Shown piece by piece: positions 27,863 to 36,332 of a stretch of 64,000 nt of DNA. The position numbers were made by a program, and so were the translations under genes. Below the pieces are notes generated by a model, which had not been told where the DNA came from, did not search any database, and saw only the letters and a program-made list of their open reading frames with translations. The DNA is from Ruegeria atlantica. GTDB taxonomy: Bacteria; Pseudomonadota; Alphaproteobacteria; Rhodobacterales; Rhodobacteraceae. The DNA lies in assembly GCF_013032005.1 (NCBI RefSeq), contig NZ_WQBE01000008.1, forward strand, positions 62,001-126,000. The letters run 5' to 3'. How positions within the stretch are numbered: position 1 is the first letter of the stretch; every line of letters begins with the position of its first letter.

Positions 27863-28459
27863 ATGAAACAGATTGCTTTTGCCCTTGCTCTGACCCTGGC
27901 CGCACCTGCCGCCTGGGCGGCCGACAAACTGCCATTGTCGCAGATATCCAATTATCTGAACGGTCTGAATACCGTTGAGACGACATTCACTCAGGTCAAT
28001 GATGACGGCTCGTTGAGTACCGGCAAGCTGTGGATGCAGCGGCCGGGCAAGATGCGGTTCGAATATGATCCGCCCAACAGTGCCGTTGTTCTGGCCAATA
28101 CGGGCACGGTGCAAATCTTTGACCCCAAGTCGAACCAGCCGCCCGAGCAATACCCGCTGAATCGGACACCGCTGTCACTGGTGCTGGCGCGTAACGTGAA
28201 CTTGGGGCAGGCAAATATGGTTGTGGCTCATGACTTCGACGGCACCGCCACAGTTGTCACCGCCCAAGACCCGAAAAATCCCGATAGCGGACGGATCGAG
28301 CTGATGTTCACCGACAACCCGGTTGAGCTGCGCAAATGGGTGATCCATGACAATGCGGGCACGAAAACAACCGTGCTGTTGGGTCAACTGGATACAGACA
28401 GCAACCTGAGCCGAGATCTGTTTACCAAAGCGAAAAGAAGCGGATCAGGCAATCGCTGA
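27863..28459 (+). CDS. lolA: Outer-membrane lipoprotein carrier LolA
   Basis: The 198-residue periplasmic protein has a signal peptide (MKQIAFALALTLAAPAAWA) and the LolA core: NYLNGLNTVETTFTQV, GKLWMQRPGKMRFEYDPP and DPKNPDSGRIELMF. LolA shuttles lipoproteins from LolCDE to the outer membrane. The position after ftsK is conserved in alphaproteobacteria and supports the call. It converges with a transglycosylase gene 12 bases further on. Confidence 0.93.
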   Translation: MKQIAFALALTLAAPAAWAADKLPLSQISNYLNGLNTVETTFTQVNDDGSLSTGKLWMQRPGKMRFEYDPPNSAVVLANTGTVQIFDPKSNQPPEQYPLNRTPLSLVLARNVNLGQANMVVAHDFDGTATVVTAQDPKNPDSGRIELMFTDNPVELRKWVIHDNAGTKTTVLLGQLDTDSNLSRDLFTKAKRSGSGNR

Positions 28460-28471
28460 CCCGCGTTCTGG

Positions 28472-29053
28472 TCAATAGCGGCAACCGGACAGTTGCGCTT
28501 GGTAAAGTTTGGCGCGCGCATCCACATCATTGGCGACATTCAGCAACCAGGTCTTGCTATAGTGGCTGCCCCGGGCATAGCCGGTGTGGCCTTCGTGATA
28601 GGCTAGATACTGGTTGCGGGTGTCGCTGGGGTGAATGCCGTTCCGCTGATAACTTTTGTTCATATACCAGCCGATAAAGTCAGACGCATCGCGGATACGG
28701 TCACGCTTGGCCCGGCGCTTGCCGGTCTCGCGCTGGTATTCATCCCAGGTGCCATCCAACGCTTGACTGAAGCCATATGCGCTGCTCTGCCGGCCCATCG
28801 GAATCACACCCAGAACGTAATTATGCGGCGTGCGTGCGTCATGCTTATAGCGGCTTTCCTGATAGATCGTCGCCATTTGTACATGAACCGGGACGCCCCA
28901 TTTGCGCTCGGTGCTCTTAAAGGCCTTCATATAATCGGGCCGTTCGCGCGCAATGCTGCACGCGTCATTCAATTTGCTGGGTGGTTGCTTGGATCCACCA
29001 CCACAGGATGCCAAAAGCAGCACCCCGAAGAGTACGATAAGAATTCTGCTCAT
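28472..29053 (-). CDS. Lytic transglycosylase-like lipoprotein (SLT domain)
   Basis: The 193-residue protein has a lipoprotein signal with lipobox LLASC and a single lysozyme-like domain with catalytic-type Glu in YQESRYKHDAR, followed by SAYGFSQALDGTWDEYQ and YLAYHEGHTGYARG. It matches the small SLT-type transglycosylases that cut peptidoglycan glycan strands, probably from the outer membrane. It lies alone, 60 bases upstream of the AEC transporter stop in the same direction. Confidence 0.87.
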   Translation of the reverse strand: MSRILIVLFGVLLLASCGGGSKQPPSKLNDACSIARERPDYMKAFKSTERKWGVPVHVQMATIYQESRYKHDARTPHNYVLGVIPMGRQSSAYGFSQALDGTWDEYQRETGKRRAKRDRIRDASDFIGWYMNKSYQRNGIHPSDTRNQYLAYHEGHTGYARGSHYSKTWLLNVANDVDARAKLYQAQLSGCRY

Positions 29054-29113
29054 GTGCCTCGTGCCTTTTTTCTTTATTCTAGCGCAGATTGAGCGTTTAG
29101 GGAATCACAATCG

Positions 29114-29995
29114 CTACAGAATAATCGCGAGAATTATAGGTAATGCGCCCACGGACAACGCTGTTGAGACCATGACCATCCCGGCAACCGCGTCGGAATC
29201 GGCATCGAACCGCTCGGCCAGCAAGTAAGAGGTTACTGCCACCGGAGTACACATCTGCAGCACCAGAACGCCAAAGGCCACGGCTTCGAGTTTGAAGATC
29301 AGCGCAACAGACCAGCCCAGGGCGAAACAGACAGCCAGTTTAAGAAATGACAGCCAGACCGCCTGACTCAGCCGGTGCGTTGTCAGCCGCGCAACCGCCA
29401 CGCCCAGCGTTATCAGCATCAGGGGCACTGCCATCTGGCCCAACAATTCCAATGTGTTAGTCAGAAACAGGGGCGTCTGCCATCCGCGCCACAAAAACAC
29501 CGCCCCCAATAGGGTGGCCCAGACCATCGGTTCGCGCACGACTTTGCCGAACGCGCCTTTTCCGGCCACAAGGTAGATGCCGTAAGTAAACGAAAACAAC
29601 GCTGTTACTGACAGGAAAATGACCGCATAGCCCAACCCGGCCTGGCCAAAGGCGAAAATGCACAAAGGAAGACCCAAATTTCCGGTATTTCCGAATATCA
29701 GCGGCGAAAGATAGGTGCGCTGTTCAAGTTTCAGCCCCCGGACGATCAGCCAGAAGACCGCTGCCATCACCAGATTGGCAACGATTGTCGCAACGGTAAA
29801 ACGGGAAAGATCGCCGCCCGGAATGTCGGTTTGCATCAGCGCCACAAAGATCAGGCTGGGCACAGCAAGGGTCATGGCAAAGCGTGTGACGAATTGCAGG
29901 CGATACTCGAATCCCAGCTTGACCCAAGCAAAACCGATGCCCGCCAGAATAAACACCGGGGCCACGATTTCGAATACTGTCAGCAAGAGGTTCAC
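29114..29995 (-). CDS. AEC (auxin efflux carrier) family transporter
   Basis: The 293-residue membrane protein has about ten hydrophobic segments in the two-bundle layout of the AEC/BASS fold, with NTGNLGLPLCIFAFG as the family's first conserved stretch. Bacterial members carry organic acids such as malate or malonate; the substrate is unknown here. It starts with GTG at 29995 and is divergent from hspQ. Confidence 0.87.
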   Translation of the reverse strand: MNLLLTVFEIVAPVFILAGIGFAWVKLGFEYRLQFVTRFAMTLAVPSLIFVALMQTDIPGGDLSRFTVATIVANLVMAAVFWLIVRGLKLEQRTYLSPLIFGNTGNLGLPLCIFAFGQAGLGYAVIFLSVTALFSFTYGIYLVAGKGAFGKVVREPMVWATLLGAVFLWRGWQTPLFLTNTLELLGQMAVPLMLITLGVAVARLTTHRLSQAVWLSFLKLAVCFALGWSVALIFKLEAVAFGVLVLQMCTPVAVTSYLLAERFDADSDAVAGMVMVSTALSVGALPIILAIIL

Positions 29996-30075
29996 AGACT
30001 GTTTCCCTTATTTACGGATCAATGATTGGCATTTCGGCCCGGAAAGAGGTAGTAAGTTCAATGGGGGCATAAACT

Positions 30076-30402
30076 ATGCTGAAGACACACGCCAAGTACG
30101 GCCTGGGACAGATCGTCCGTCATAAAAAACATCCCTTCCGAGGGGTGATTTTTGACGTGGACCCCGAGTTTGCGAACACGGAAGAATGGTATCAGGCCAT
30201 CCCCGAAGACAGCCGCCCGGTCAAAGATCAGCCGTTTTACCACTTGTTGGCGGAAAACGACCAATCCTTCTATGTGGCTTATGTTTCTGAACAAAATCTG
30301 ATCGCTGACCAGTCGGGCGAACCGGTCGAACACCCCGATATCCCCGATATGTTCGGCCCGTTCGAAAACGGCGCCTATCCGCTCCATTTCCATCTGAACT
30401 GA
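30076..30402 (+). CDS. hspQ: Heat shock protein HspQ / hemimethylated-DNA-binding fold
   Basis: The 108-residue protein matches HspQ: KYGLGQIVRHKKHPFRGVIF at the start, then PEDSRPVKDQPFYHLL and YVSEQNLI. In E. coli HspQ binds hemimethylated DNA and is also a specificity enhancer for Lon protease. No sigma-32-type promoter is obvious upstream, so heat regulation is not shown here. It stands alone, divergent from the AEC gene and convergent with ggt. Confidence 0.9.
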   Translation: MLKTHAKYGLGQIVRHKKHPFRGVIFDVDPEFANTEEWYQAIPEDSRPVKDQPFYHLLAENDQSFYVAYVSEQNLIADQSGEPVEHPDIPDMFGPFENGAYPLHFHLN

Positions 30403-30427
30403 AGGTGCTTGGCCGGGCGTCGGCCCG

Positions 30428-32005
30428 TCAGTATCCAAGGGCGCACCCGTCTTTTCGCGGATCGCTTGCGCCTTGCAAAACGCCATCCTCACAGATTCGA
30501 ATAGCTTGTGCGCCACCCAATGGCGTTTCTGGAATCTCTACAGTGTGTCCCAAATCACGCAATTGTTGGGCGGTGCTGGGCGAAATTCCGCGTTCCAGCT
30601 TTAATACGCCATTGTCGGCAAAGGCGCGCGGTGCCTCGATGCTGACCTGAAGGCCCAACCCGTGGTCCGTCAAATTTGACACAAACCGGGCGTGGCCGGT
30701 GGGTTGATAGGCGCCACCCATCACGCCGAACGGCATCAGCACACGACCATTTTGCGTCAACAGCCCCGGAATGATTGTGTGCATGGGGCGTTTGCCGCCG
30801 CCCAGTTCATTCGGATGACCCGATTGCAGGGTAAAGCCTGCGCCTCGGTTTTGCAGCAGAATGCCGTATTTTTCGGATGCGATCCCCGAGCCGAAGCTGT
30901 GAAAGATGGAATAGATCAGCGAAACCGCCATTCTGTCCCGATCCACAACGGTGATATAGACGGTGTCCTTGTGAATAGCCTCGGTCAGTGGGGCGGCGGC
31001 GGGCATGGCGCGTTTCGGGTCGATTAGCGCAGCCAGCCTGTCGGCCACATCCTGATCCGTGAACCGATCCGCATGTGTTGTATGATCGGGATCGGCGATA
31101 AAGCGGTTGCGCGCGTCATAGGCGAGTTTCGAGGCTTCTGCCTCGATATGCAGACGCTGCGCCTCGAACGGGTCCATGCTGACAAGGTCGAAGTTCTTGA
31201 GGATATTCAGCAAAAGAATGGCCGTGGCGCCCTGGCCATTTGGTGGATGTTCAACCAAATCCAACCCATTGTAGTCGCCGCTGACAGGCTGTGTTTCAGT
31301 GCATGCGGTGGCCAGAAAATCCTCAATCGTGTGAACGCCGCCCAGTTGGGTGAGTGCAGCGACCATGTCCTCGGCGATGTCACCGGAGTAAAACGCATCC
31401 CGCCCGGTACGAGCAATCTGGCGCAAGACTTCGGCTTGCCCGCGAGAGTGAAACACCTGCCCAGTCTTAGGAGCACTGTCATTAATCAGGTATTGCGTCC
31501 GCGCGGCCCCCTGTAGAGTGGCTGCCCCCGTTTCCCAATCAAACGCCACCCTTGGGGCAACCGGCACCCCAGCTTCGGCATAGTGAATGGCGGGTTGCAA
31601 AATGGCCTCAAGCCCCAGTTTGCCTTCGGTTTGCGCCAGATGACAGAACGCATCGACGGCGCCGGGAACGGTTACAGCGTCTGCTGTGTTCAAAGGCACT
31701 TTTGTCAGCCCCTGCGACCGCAGTTTTTCTGCGTTAGCTGCTGCAGGCGCGCGGCCCGAACCATTCAGGGCGCGTATCTGATCCTCACCCGCCCGGTTGT
31801 ACAGCACGAAACAATCGCCGCCCAGCCCGGTCATCTGAGGTTCACAAATACCCAACAGCACCGCCCCGGCGATGGCGGCATCCATTGCGTTGCCACCCTG
31901 GGTAAGAATGTCCACAGCGACCTTTGCGGCCAAGGGATGCGACGTGGCGCACATCCCTTCGGTCGCCAGAACTTCGGATCGACCCGGTGAGTGAAAATCC
32001 CGCAT
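30428..32005 (-). CDS. Gamma-glutamyltransferase family protein
   Basis: The 525-residue protein has the family start ATSHPLAAKVAVDILTQGGN and GLGGDCFVLYN, and a predicted processing threonine in HKDTVYITVVD at the start of the small subunit. Family members cleave gamma-glutamyl bonds of glutathione or acylated compounds after self-processing. There is no clear signal peptide at ATG 32005, so a cytoplasmic Ntn-hydrolase role on another amide, as in cephalosporin-acylase-like members, is possible. It has its own upstream region of 210 bases holding a long inverted repeat. Confidence 0.86.
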   Translation of the reverse strand: MRDFHSPGRSEVLATEGMCATSHPLAAKVAVDILTQGGNAMDAAIAGAVLLGICEPQMTGLGGDCFVLYNRAGEDQIRALNGSGRAPAAANAEKLRSQGLTKVPLNTADAVTVPGAVDAFCHLAQTEGKLGLEAILQPAIHYAEAGVPVAPRVAFDWETGAATLQGAARTQYLINDSAPKTGQVFHSRGQAEVLRQIARTGRDAFYSGDIAEDMVAALTQLGGVHTIEDFLATACTETQPVSGDYNGLDLVEHPPNGQGATAILLLNILKNFDLVSMDPFEAQRLHIEAEASKLAYDARNRFIADPDHTTHADRFTDQDVADRLAALIDPKRAMPAAAPLTEAIHKDTVYITVVDRDRMAVSLIYSIFHSFGSGIASEKYGILLQNRGAGFTLQSGHPNELGGGKRPMHTIIPGLLTQNGRVLMPFGVMGGAYQPTGHARFVSNLTDHGLGLQVSIEAPRAFADNGVLKLERGISPSTAQQLRDLGHTVEIPETPLGGAQAIRICEDGVLQGASDPRKDGCALGY

Positions 32006-32070
32006 GACATTATTCCCCGATTGAACGCGCCGAAGGTATCGCGCAGTCCGGGGTTGTCCAGTCAAATCAA

Positions 32071-32130
32071 AGGGAAGTTCCTCGGCGCCGTTCACTGGGT
32101 GGGGGCTGTGACACGTGGCGCCGAGGGAAG
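32071..32130. repeat. Inverted repeat flanked by short direct repeats
   Basis: CTCGGCGCC at 32081-32089 and GGCGCCGAG at 32117-32125 form perfect nine-base arms around a 27-base spacer. AGGGAAG occurs just outside both arms (32071-32077 and 32124-32130). It lies upstream of the ggt promoter side and downstream of the anti-sigma gene. No transposase or T-run accompanies it, so its nature is open. Confidence 0.5.
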
Positions 32131-32216
32131 CTATCTGAGCTACAGGTACTGTTTTGCCCTTTGTTTGGGGCGTTACAATGGTTCGATCTGGGCCTTATTG
32201 TGACGTTTTCTTGCCG

Positions 32217-32657
32217 TCAGACAGGTTCTGGAAAGTCAAAGCGCAGCGACAAACGGTTACAACCATTGCTTCGTTCATAGCGGATATCGCTGGTCAGTTC
32301 ATGGATTAGAAACCAGCCGAACCCACCTTCGGGCAGGTCTTCGATGGTCGATCCCAATGATGCCGGGATGCCGTCAGGTACCCGAAATCCGGGTAACGGG
32401 TTGCCGGTGTCCGAGATCAAAATCTCAAGCCAGTTCTGATGCAGGCGGCACCGAACCTTCACCTTGGCCGGAGTTATGTCGGCATAGGCGTGTTCGACCA
32501 CATTATTGATTGCTTCGGCCAGCGCGATTTTTACATCACCCGCCTTGTGCGCCGGAAGCCCATGCGTCGCCAACCCCCGGCTGAGTTGCGCGATCCCGTC
32601 ACTGGCCTCAGTCTCAGTTGCTGCGAAGCTCAGATCTAAACACTTGCCGTTGTACAT
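32217..32657 (-). CDS. RsbW/SpoIIAB-type serine kinase / anti-sigma factor
   Basis: The 146-residue protein is a stand-alone GHKL ATPase domain with N-box EAINNVVEHAY at residues 49-59 and a G-box around DTGNPLPG at 83-90. Such proteins bind a sigma factor or other target and phosphorylate an STAS partner. The STAS gene lies 32 bases upstream in the same operon, making a partner-switching pair. No sigma factor or PP2C phosphatase gene is adjacent, so the target is unknown. Confidence 0.87.
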   Translation of the reverse strand: MYNGKCLDLSFAATETEASDGIAQLSRGLATHGLPAHKAGDVKIALAEAINNVVEHAYADITPAKVKVRCRLHQNWLEILISDTGNPLPGFRVPDGIPASLGSTIEDLPEGGFGWFLIHELTSDIRYERSNGCNRLSLRFDFPEPV

Positions 32658-32689
32658 GGGCGTCGCGCCTATTCAGATAGTCAATTAGG

Positions 32690-33028
32690 TCAATCCGCGG
32701 AGGTCGACAGGGCATCATCCAGGGTTGGATATAGTTTGAACACCGTGTCCATACGGGTCAGGCGGAAAACCTTTTCAACAAAAGGGTGCAGCCCTGCCAG
32801 GTCCAGCCTGCGCTCATTTCCAAGCTGTTTCATCGAGGCGACGATTGCACCTAAGCCACTTGAATCTATGAACTCGACACTGGTCAGGTCCAGCACCACG
32901 CGTGTGGCCCCGCCTTCGGCCTGATTGCGCATATCTTCCTTGAACTGGATGGCCATGGCCGCATCAATCCGGTCGGAATGCACTTTGATAATTTGGGTTG
33001 CGTCGGTCGTTGTGCTGGTCAAGGCCAT
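32690..33028 (-). CDS. STAS domain anti-sigma factor antagonist
   Basis: The 112-residue protein is a single STAS domain with the phosphorylation site in VEFIDSSGLGAIV (Ser56/Ser57). In the known RsbV/SpoIIAA scheme the unphosphorylated form captures the anti-sigma kinase and frees its target. It is the first gene of a two-gene operon with the kinase. It is divergent from the thiolase gene across about 100 bases. Confidence 0.9.
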   Translation of the reverse strand: MALTSTTTDATQIIKVHSDRIDAAMAIQFKEDMRNQAEGGATRVVLDLTSVEFIDSSGLGAIVASMKQLGNERRLDLAGLHPFVEKVFRLTRMDTVFKLYPTLDDALSTSAD

Positions 33029-33129
33029 GCGCGACGGTCCTCTAATATGAAACTCGCTAGTAGAAATACGCTAGACGACAATTCTTACCATTCGGTATCC
33101 ATCAAAGCTGAAAGAGGAGGATCATCGCG

Positions 33130-34302
33130 ATGAAACAGGTTGTTATCGCGGGGGCGGCGCGGACGCCCATGGGCGGGTTTCAGGGTATGTTCGACGGTAT
33201 TGCCGCTGCTGAATTGGGCGGGACCGCCATTCGTGCTGCGCTGCACGGCGCGGGCGCTGATACGGTCGACGAGGTGCTGATGGGCTGTGTTCTGCCCGCC
33301 GGCCAGGGCCAGGCCCCGGCACGACAGGCCGGATTTGCGGCGGGATTGGGTGAAGAGGTGCCCGCAACAACCCTGAACAAGATGTGCGGGTCGGGAATGA
33401 AGGCTGCCATGATCGCCTTTGACCAGATTGCTCTGGGTCACGCTGATACGATGATCGCAGGTGGCATGGAGAGTATGACCAACGCCCCTTACCTGTTGCC
33501 GAAAATGCGCGGAGGTGCGCGCATCGGGCATGGTCAGGTGGTTGACCATATGTTTCTGGACGGCCTCGAGGACGCCTATGACAAAGGCCGCCTGATGGGC
33601 ACCTTCGCCGAGGATTGCGCCGAAGCCTATCAATTCACGCGAGAATCGCAGGACGAATACGCGCTGCAGTCGCTTTCCAACGCCCTGTCCGCACAGGAAA
33701 GTGGTGCCTTCGAGGGTGAGATCACACCTGTTACCTCCAAGACCCGCAAGGGCGAGGTCACTTTTGCCCAAGATGAACAGCCGCAATCCGCCCGGCCAGA
33801 TAAAATCCCGACGCTGAAACCTGCCTTTCGTAAGGATGGGACGGTCACGGCAGCCAATTCGTCATCGATTTCTGACGGGGCAGCCGCGTTGCTACTGGCT
33901 TCGGCTGAGGCGGCCGAAGCGCAGGGCCTGACTGTGCGTGCCCGGATCATTGGTCATGCCAGCCACGCGCAGGCCCCGGGTTTGTTCACGACCGCGCCGG
34001 TTCCGGCCGCACAGAAACTACTGTCGAATATCGGCTGGTCCAAAGATGACGTCGACCTGTGGGAGGTGAACGAGGCCTTTGCCGTTGTACCCATGGCCTT
34101 TATGCACGAAATGGGCCTGTCGCGCGACAAGGTGAACGTAAATGGCGGGGCCTGCGCTTTGGGGCATCCAATCGGCGCCTCGGGCGCTCGGATCATGGTC
34201 ACTCTGCTCAACGCGCTGGAAAAGCGGAACCTCAAACGCGGCGTGGCTGCCATCTGCATCGGTGGCGGCGAAGGCACGGCCATCGCCATCGAACGCGTTT
34301 GA
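33130..34302 (+). CDS. Acetyl-CoA C-acyltransferase (thiolase)
   Basis: The 390-residue enzyme has nucleophile Cys86 in LNKMCGSGMKA, the NGGACALGHPIGASGAR motif with the catalytic His, and the final CIGGGEGTAIA carrying the second Cys. Thiolases cleave 3-ketoacyl-CoA in beta-oxidation or condense two acetyl-CoA for polyhydroxyalkanoate or mevalonate routes. No beta-oxidation partners adjoin, so the direction is not shown. A GAGGAGG precedes the ATG at good distance. Confidence 0.93.
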   Translation: MKQVVIAGAARTPMGGFQGMFDGIAAAELGGTAIRAALHGAGADTVDEVLMGCVLPAGQGQAPARQAGFAAGLGEEVPATTLNKMCGSGMKAAMIAFDQIALGHADTMIAGGMESMTNAPYLLPKMRGGARIGHGQVVDHMFLDGLEDAYDKGRLMGTFAEDCAEAYQFTRESQDEYALQSLSNALSAQESGAFEGEITPVTSKTRKGEVTFAQDEQPQSARPDKIPTLKPAFRKDGTVTAANSSSISDGAAALLLASAEAAEAQGLTVRARIIGHASHAQAPGLFTTAPVPAAQKLLSNIGWSKDDVDLWEVNEAFAVVPMAFMHEMGLSRDKVNVNGGACALGHPIGASGARIMVTLLNALEKRNLKRGVAAICIGGGEGTAIAIERV

Positions 34303-34356
34303 CGCTTGGGTTTATTCCACATACTGCGGGATAAACCTTTTCCAAAGAGCTCAATC

Positions 34357-34809
34357 ATGACCGCCGATTACGACACGCTTGCTAAAACCATCGCCGCCCT
34401 GACCGAAGGTGAAACGGATCAGGTTGCCCTAATGGCGACAATTACCTGCGAGGTGCATCACGCCGATGACCGGTTCGACTGGACTGGCTTTTATCGCGTG
34501 ACCCAGCCCGGTTTGTTAAAGATCGGTCCCTATCAGGGTGGGCACGGCTGTTTGGTCATCCCGTTCGACCGGGGCGTCTGTGGTGCTGCCGCGCGGACTG
34601 GCGAAGTGCAGCTTGTGCCGGATGTCGAAGCCTTTCCGGGTCACATCGCCTGTGCGACGTCCACCCGGTCAGAATTGGTGCTGCCAGTGCGGGACGCATC
34701 GGGAAAGGTGATAGCGGTGTTCGACATCGACAGCAATCAGCCGGACGCATTTACCGATCAGGACGCCACAGCGCTTGGCGCCATTCTGACCGACGTTTTT
34801 GCAAGATGA
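34357..34809 (+). CDS. Free methionine-(R)-sulfoxide reductase (GAF domain)
   Basis: The 150-residue GAF-domain protein has Cys65, Cys75 and Cys99 with the same 10- and 24-residue spacing as the three redox cysteines of E. coli fRMsr (Cys84, Cys94, Cys118), within GHGCLVIPFDRGVCG and GHIACATSTRSELVLP. It should reduce free methionine-R-sulfoxide with thioredoxin, an oxidative-stress function. It is monocistronic and followed by a perfect palindrome before the convergent SHOCT gene. Confidence 0.9.
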   Translation: MTADYDTLAKTIAALTEGETDQVALMATITCEVHHADDRFDWTGFYRVTQPGLLKIGPYQGGHGCLVIPFDRGVCGAAARTGEVQLVPDVEAFPGHIACATSTRSELVLPVRDASGKVIAVFDIDSNQPDAFTDQDATALGAILTDVFAR

Positions 34810-34811
34810 AT

Positions 34812-34835
34812 TCAGCCGGGACATGTCCCGGCTGA
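34812..34835. terminator. Perfect 24-base palindrome between convergent genes
   Basis: TCAGCCGGGACA is followed directly by its reverse complement. As RNA it forms a 10-pair stem with a CATG loop. It lies three bases after one stop and 27 before the other, as expected for a shared terminator, though the T-run is weak. Confidence 0.6.
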
Positions 34836-34862
34836 TTGATGTTCAAAAAGGGTCGCGATTTA

Positions 34863-35258
34863 TCAGCTTGCCAGGATCTTGGCCTTTTGCGCGGCGAATT
34901 CCTCTTCCGTCAGGTGGCCGCTCTCCTTGAGCTTGGCTAGCCGTTCCAATTCATCCGCGGCGGATACGCTCGCGACCGAGCGGATGTAATCCTTCTGCGC
35001 CTCTTCTATCTGATTCATGGTCTCGACATTGTGCTGGTGCATCTTATCCCCGCGCACGATGAGATAGCACAGCACGCCCAACCAGGGGATCAGGATCACA
35101 AAGGCGATCCACAACGCTTTGCCACCGCCGCTCAGGTCCTTTGAGCGGAAGACATCGGCAACGACCGAAATCATCACCCAGAACCAGGCAACCATCAGGA
35201 ACAACCAGAAGATTGACCAGACTATATCGAAGAAACCGATCCCATTTTCCATATTCAT
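34863..35258 (-). CDS. Small membrane protein with PLDc_N-like and SHOCT domains
   Basis: The 131-residue protein has two hydrophobic segments (IVWSIFWLFLMVAWFWVMIS and ALWIAFVILIPWLGVLCYLI) joined by a short loop, like the PLDc_N membrane domain, then a C-terminal SHOCT motif (ELERLAKLKESGHLTEEEF). SHOCT segments are thought to mediate oligomerisation; function is unknown. ATG 35258 is chosen for its AAGGG upstream. The AT-rich 105 bases upstream probably hold the promoter and include a TCTCTG-CGCA-CAGAGA hairpin at 35285-35300. Confidence 0.78.
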   Translation of the reverse strand: MNMENGIGFFDIVWSIFWLFLMVAWFWVMISVVADVFRSKDLSGGGKALWIAFVILIPWLGVLCYLIVRGDKMHQHNVETMNQIEEAQKDYIRSVASVSAADELERLAKLKESGHLTEEEFAAQKAKILAS

Positions 35259-35363
35259 CCAACCCTTTGCATAAAAAATAGAAATCTCTGCGCACAGAGA
35301 CACCTATTTGTAACAGACAGTTGGCGATATGGTTAGATATTGTTTTAGGTGAATATAATATTT

Positions 35364-35645
35364 TTAGAGTAGTTTTTCCGAGGCTTCGGTCACCACCAAG
35401 AATACTAGAATCATTTGAACTCCAGTTATCGCGAACAGCCAGACTGAGAACCCGCGTTTGCGGGTTTTGTGCCTGAAAATCCATCGCCCGACCACTGCGC
35501 CGGGGCTGCCACCAAGCGCGGCCAGCCATAATAGGCGGCGTTCCGGCACCCGGTTTTTGCGCCGTCGTGCGCGGGCCTTGTCCCAGCCAAAGGCCAATAG
35601 TGTCAGGGTGTTGATCCCCCATAAATAGATCACTGCAATCCACAT
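35364..35645 (-). CDS. DUF1294 small membrane protein
   Basis: The 93-residue product has the DUF1294 pattern: a first membrane segment, then GWDKARARRRKNRVPE, LGGSPGAVVGRWIFRHKT and a second pair of hydrophobic stretches. The function is unknown. ATG 35645 gives the family's normal length, but an in-frame ATG at 35717 would add 24 residues; neither has a clear ribosome binding site. The gene is divergent from the XRE-cupin regulator, and palindromic sites lie between them. Confidence 0.72.
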   Translation of the reverse strand: MWIAVIYLWGINTLTLLAFGWDKARARRRKNRVPERRLLWLAALGGSPGAVVGRWIFRHKTRKRGFSVWLFAITGVQMILVFLVVTEASEKLL

Positions 35646-35718
35646 GCGAAAGGCATACCAAGCAAACTGATCAAGTGAAATGAAAAAACTCTTGGAAATT
35701 TCATGATTCTCAGCCATC

Positions 35719-35743
35719 GTGAAAAAGGAGAGGATATTTTCAC
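35719..35743. promoter_or_regulatory. Palindromic operator before the XRE-cupin gene
   Basis: GTGAAAA and TTTTCAC form perfect seven-base arms 11 bases apart, ending 19 bases before the regulator's GTG start. A weaker TGAAAT / ATTTCA pair lies at 35676-35703. HTH-cupin regulators commonly repress their own promoters at such sites, so autoregulation is the natural guess. Confidence 0.55.
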
Positions 35744-35762
35744 AAGAATCGGAGCGGCCCTG

Positions 35763-36332
35763 GTGAATACCCAAGCCCCCCACAGCGCGACACTTGGTGC
35801 GGATATCCGCGCCCTGCGCAAGGCGCGAGGGTTGACCTTGACCGAGATTGCAGCGCGGCTGAACCGGTCGGTCGGATGGCTCAGCCAGGTTGAGCGCGAC
35901 ATGTCCGATCCCTCGATCTCGGACCTGCGCCAGATTGCTGAGTGTCTGGGTGTGCCGATGTCGATGCTGTTTGCGCATTCCTCGGTGCCGGTGGCCGAAC
36001 AGGGTTATGTGGTGCGCGCCGGATCGCGCCGTCCGATGGGCTCGGGTGAGGAAGGGTTGATCGAAGAATTGCTTTCGCCCGATCTGACTGATGATTTCGA
36101 GATGGTACATTCCACATTCGAGCCACGCTCCAGCATGCAGAAACCGGCCAATCGGCCGACGCAAGAGGTTGGTTACATGATCTCTGGCCGATTGGATCTG
36201 ACCATAGGCTCCAACCAGTTCACGGTGGGGCCGGGTGACAGTTTCCGCATCCGGCATGAACCCTATCAATGGGACAACCCCTATGATGAGCCCGCCGTGG
36301 CCATCTGGGTCATCGCCCCGCCGGTGTACTGA
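35763..36332 (+). CDS. XRE-family regulator with C-terminal cupin domain
   Basis: The 189-residue protein has an N-terminal helix-turn-helix (residues about 12-65: RALRKARGLTLTEIAARLN, then WLSQVERDMSDPSISDL) and a C-terminal cupin from about 115 with GPGDSFRIRHEPYQW. This two-domain family controls uptake and catabolism of amines and amino acids, sensing the ligand in the cupin barrel. GTG 35763 is selected because GGAG lies eight bases upstream and the palindromic operator precedes it. It overlaps the LysE gene by one base and probably governs the run that follows. Confidence 0.87.
   Translation: MNTQAPHSATLGADIRALRKARGLTLTEIAARLNRSVGWLSQVERDMSDPSISDLRQIAECLGVPMSMLFAHSSVPVAEQGYVVRAGSRRPMGSGEEGLIEELLSPDLTDDFEMVHSTFEPRSSMQKPANRPTQEVGYMISGRLDLTIGSNQFTVGPGDSFRIRHEPYQWDNPYDEPAVAIWVIAPPVY

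Noticed and set aside
35703-35762. Longer N-terminus for the XRE-cupin protein
   Set aside because: It would translate through the palindromic operator, and GGAG is well placed only for GTG 35763.
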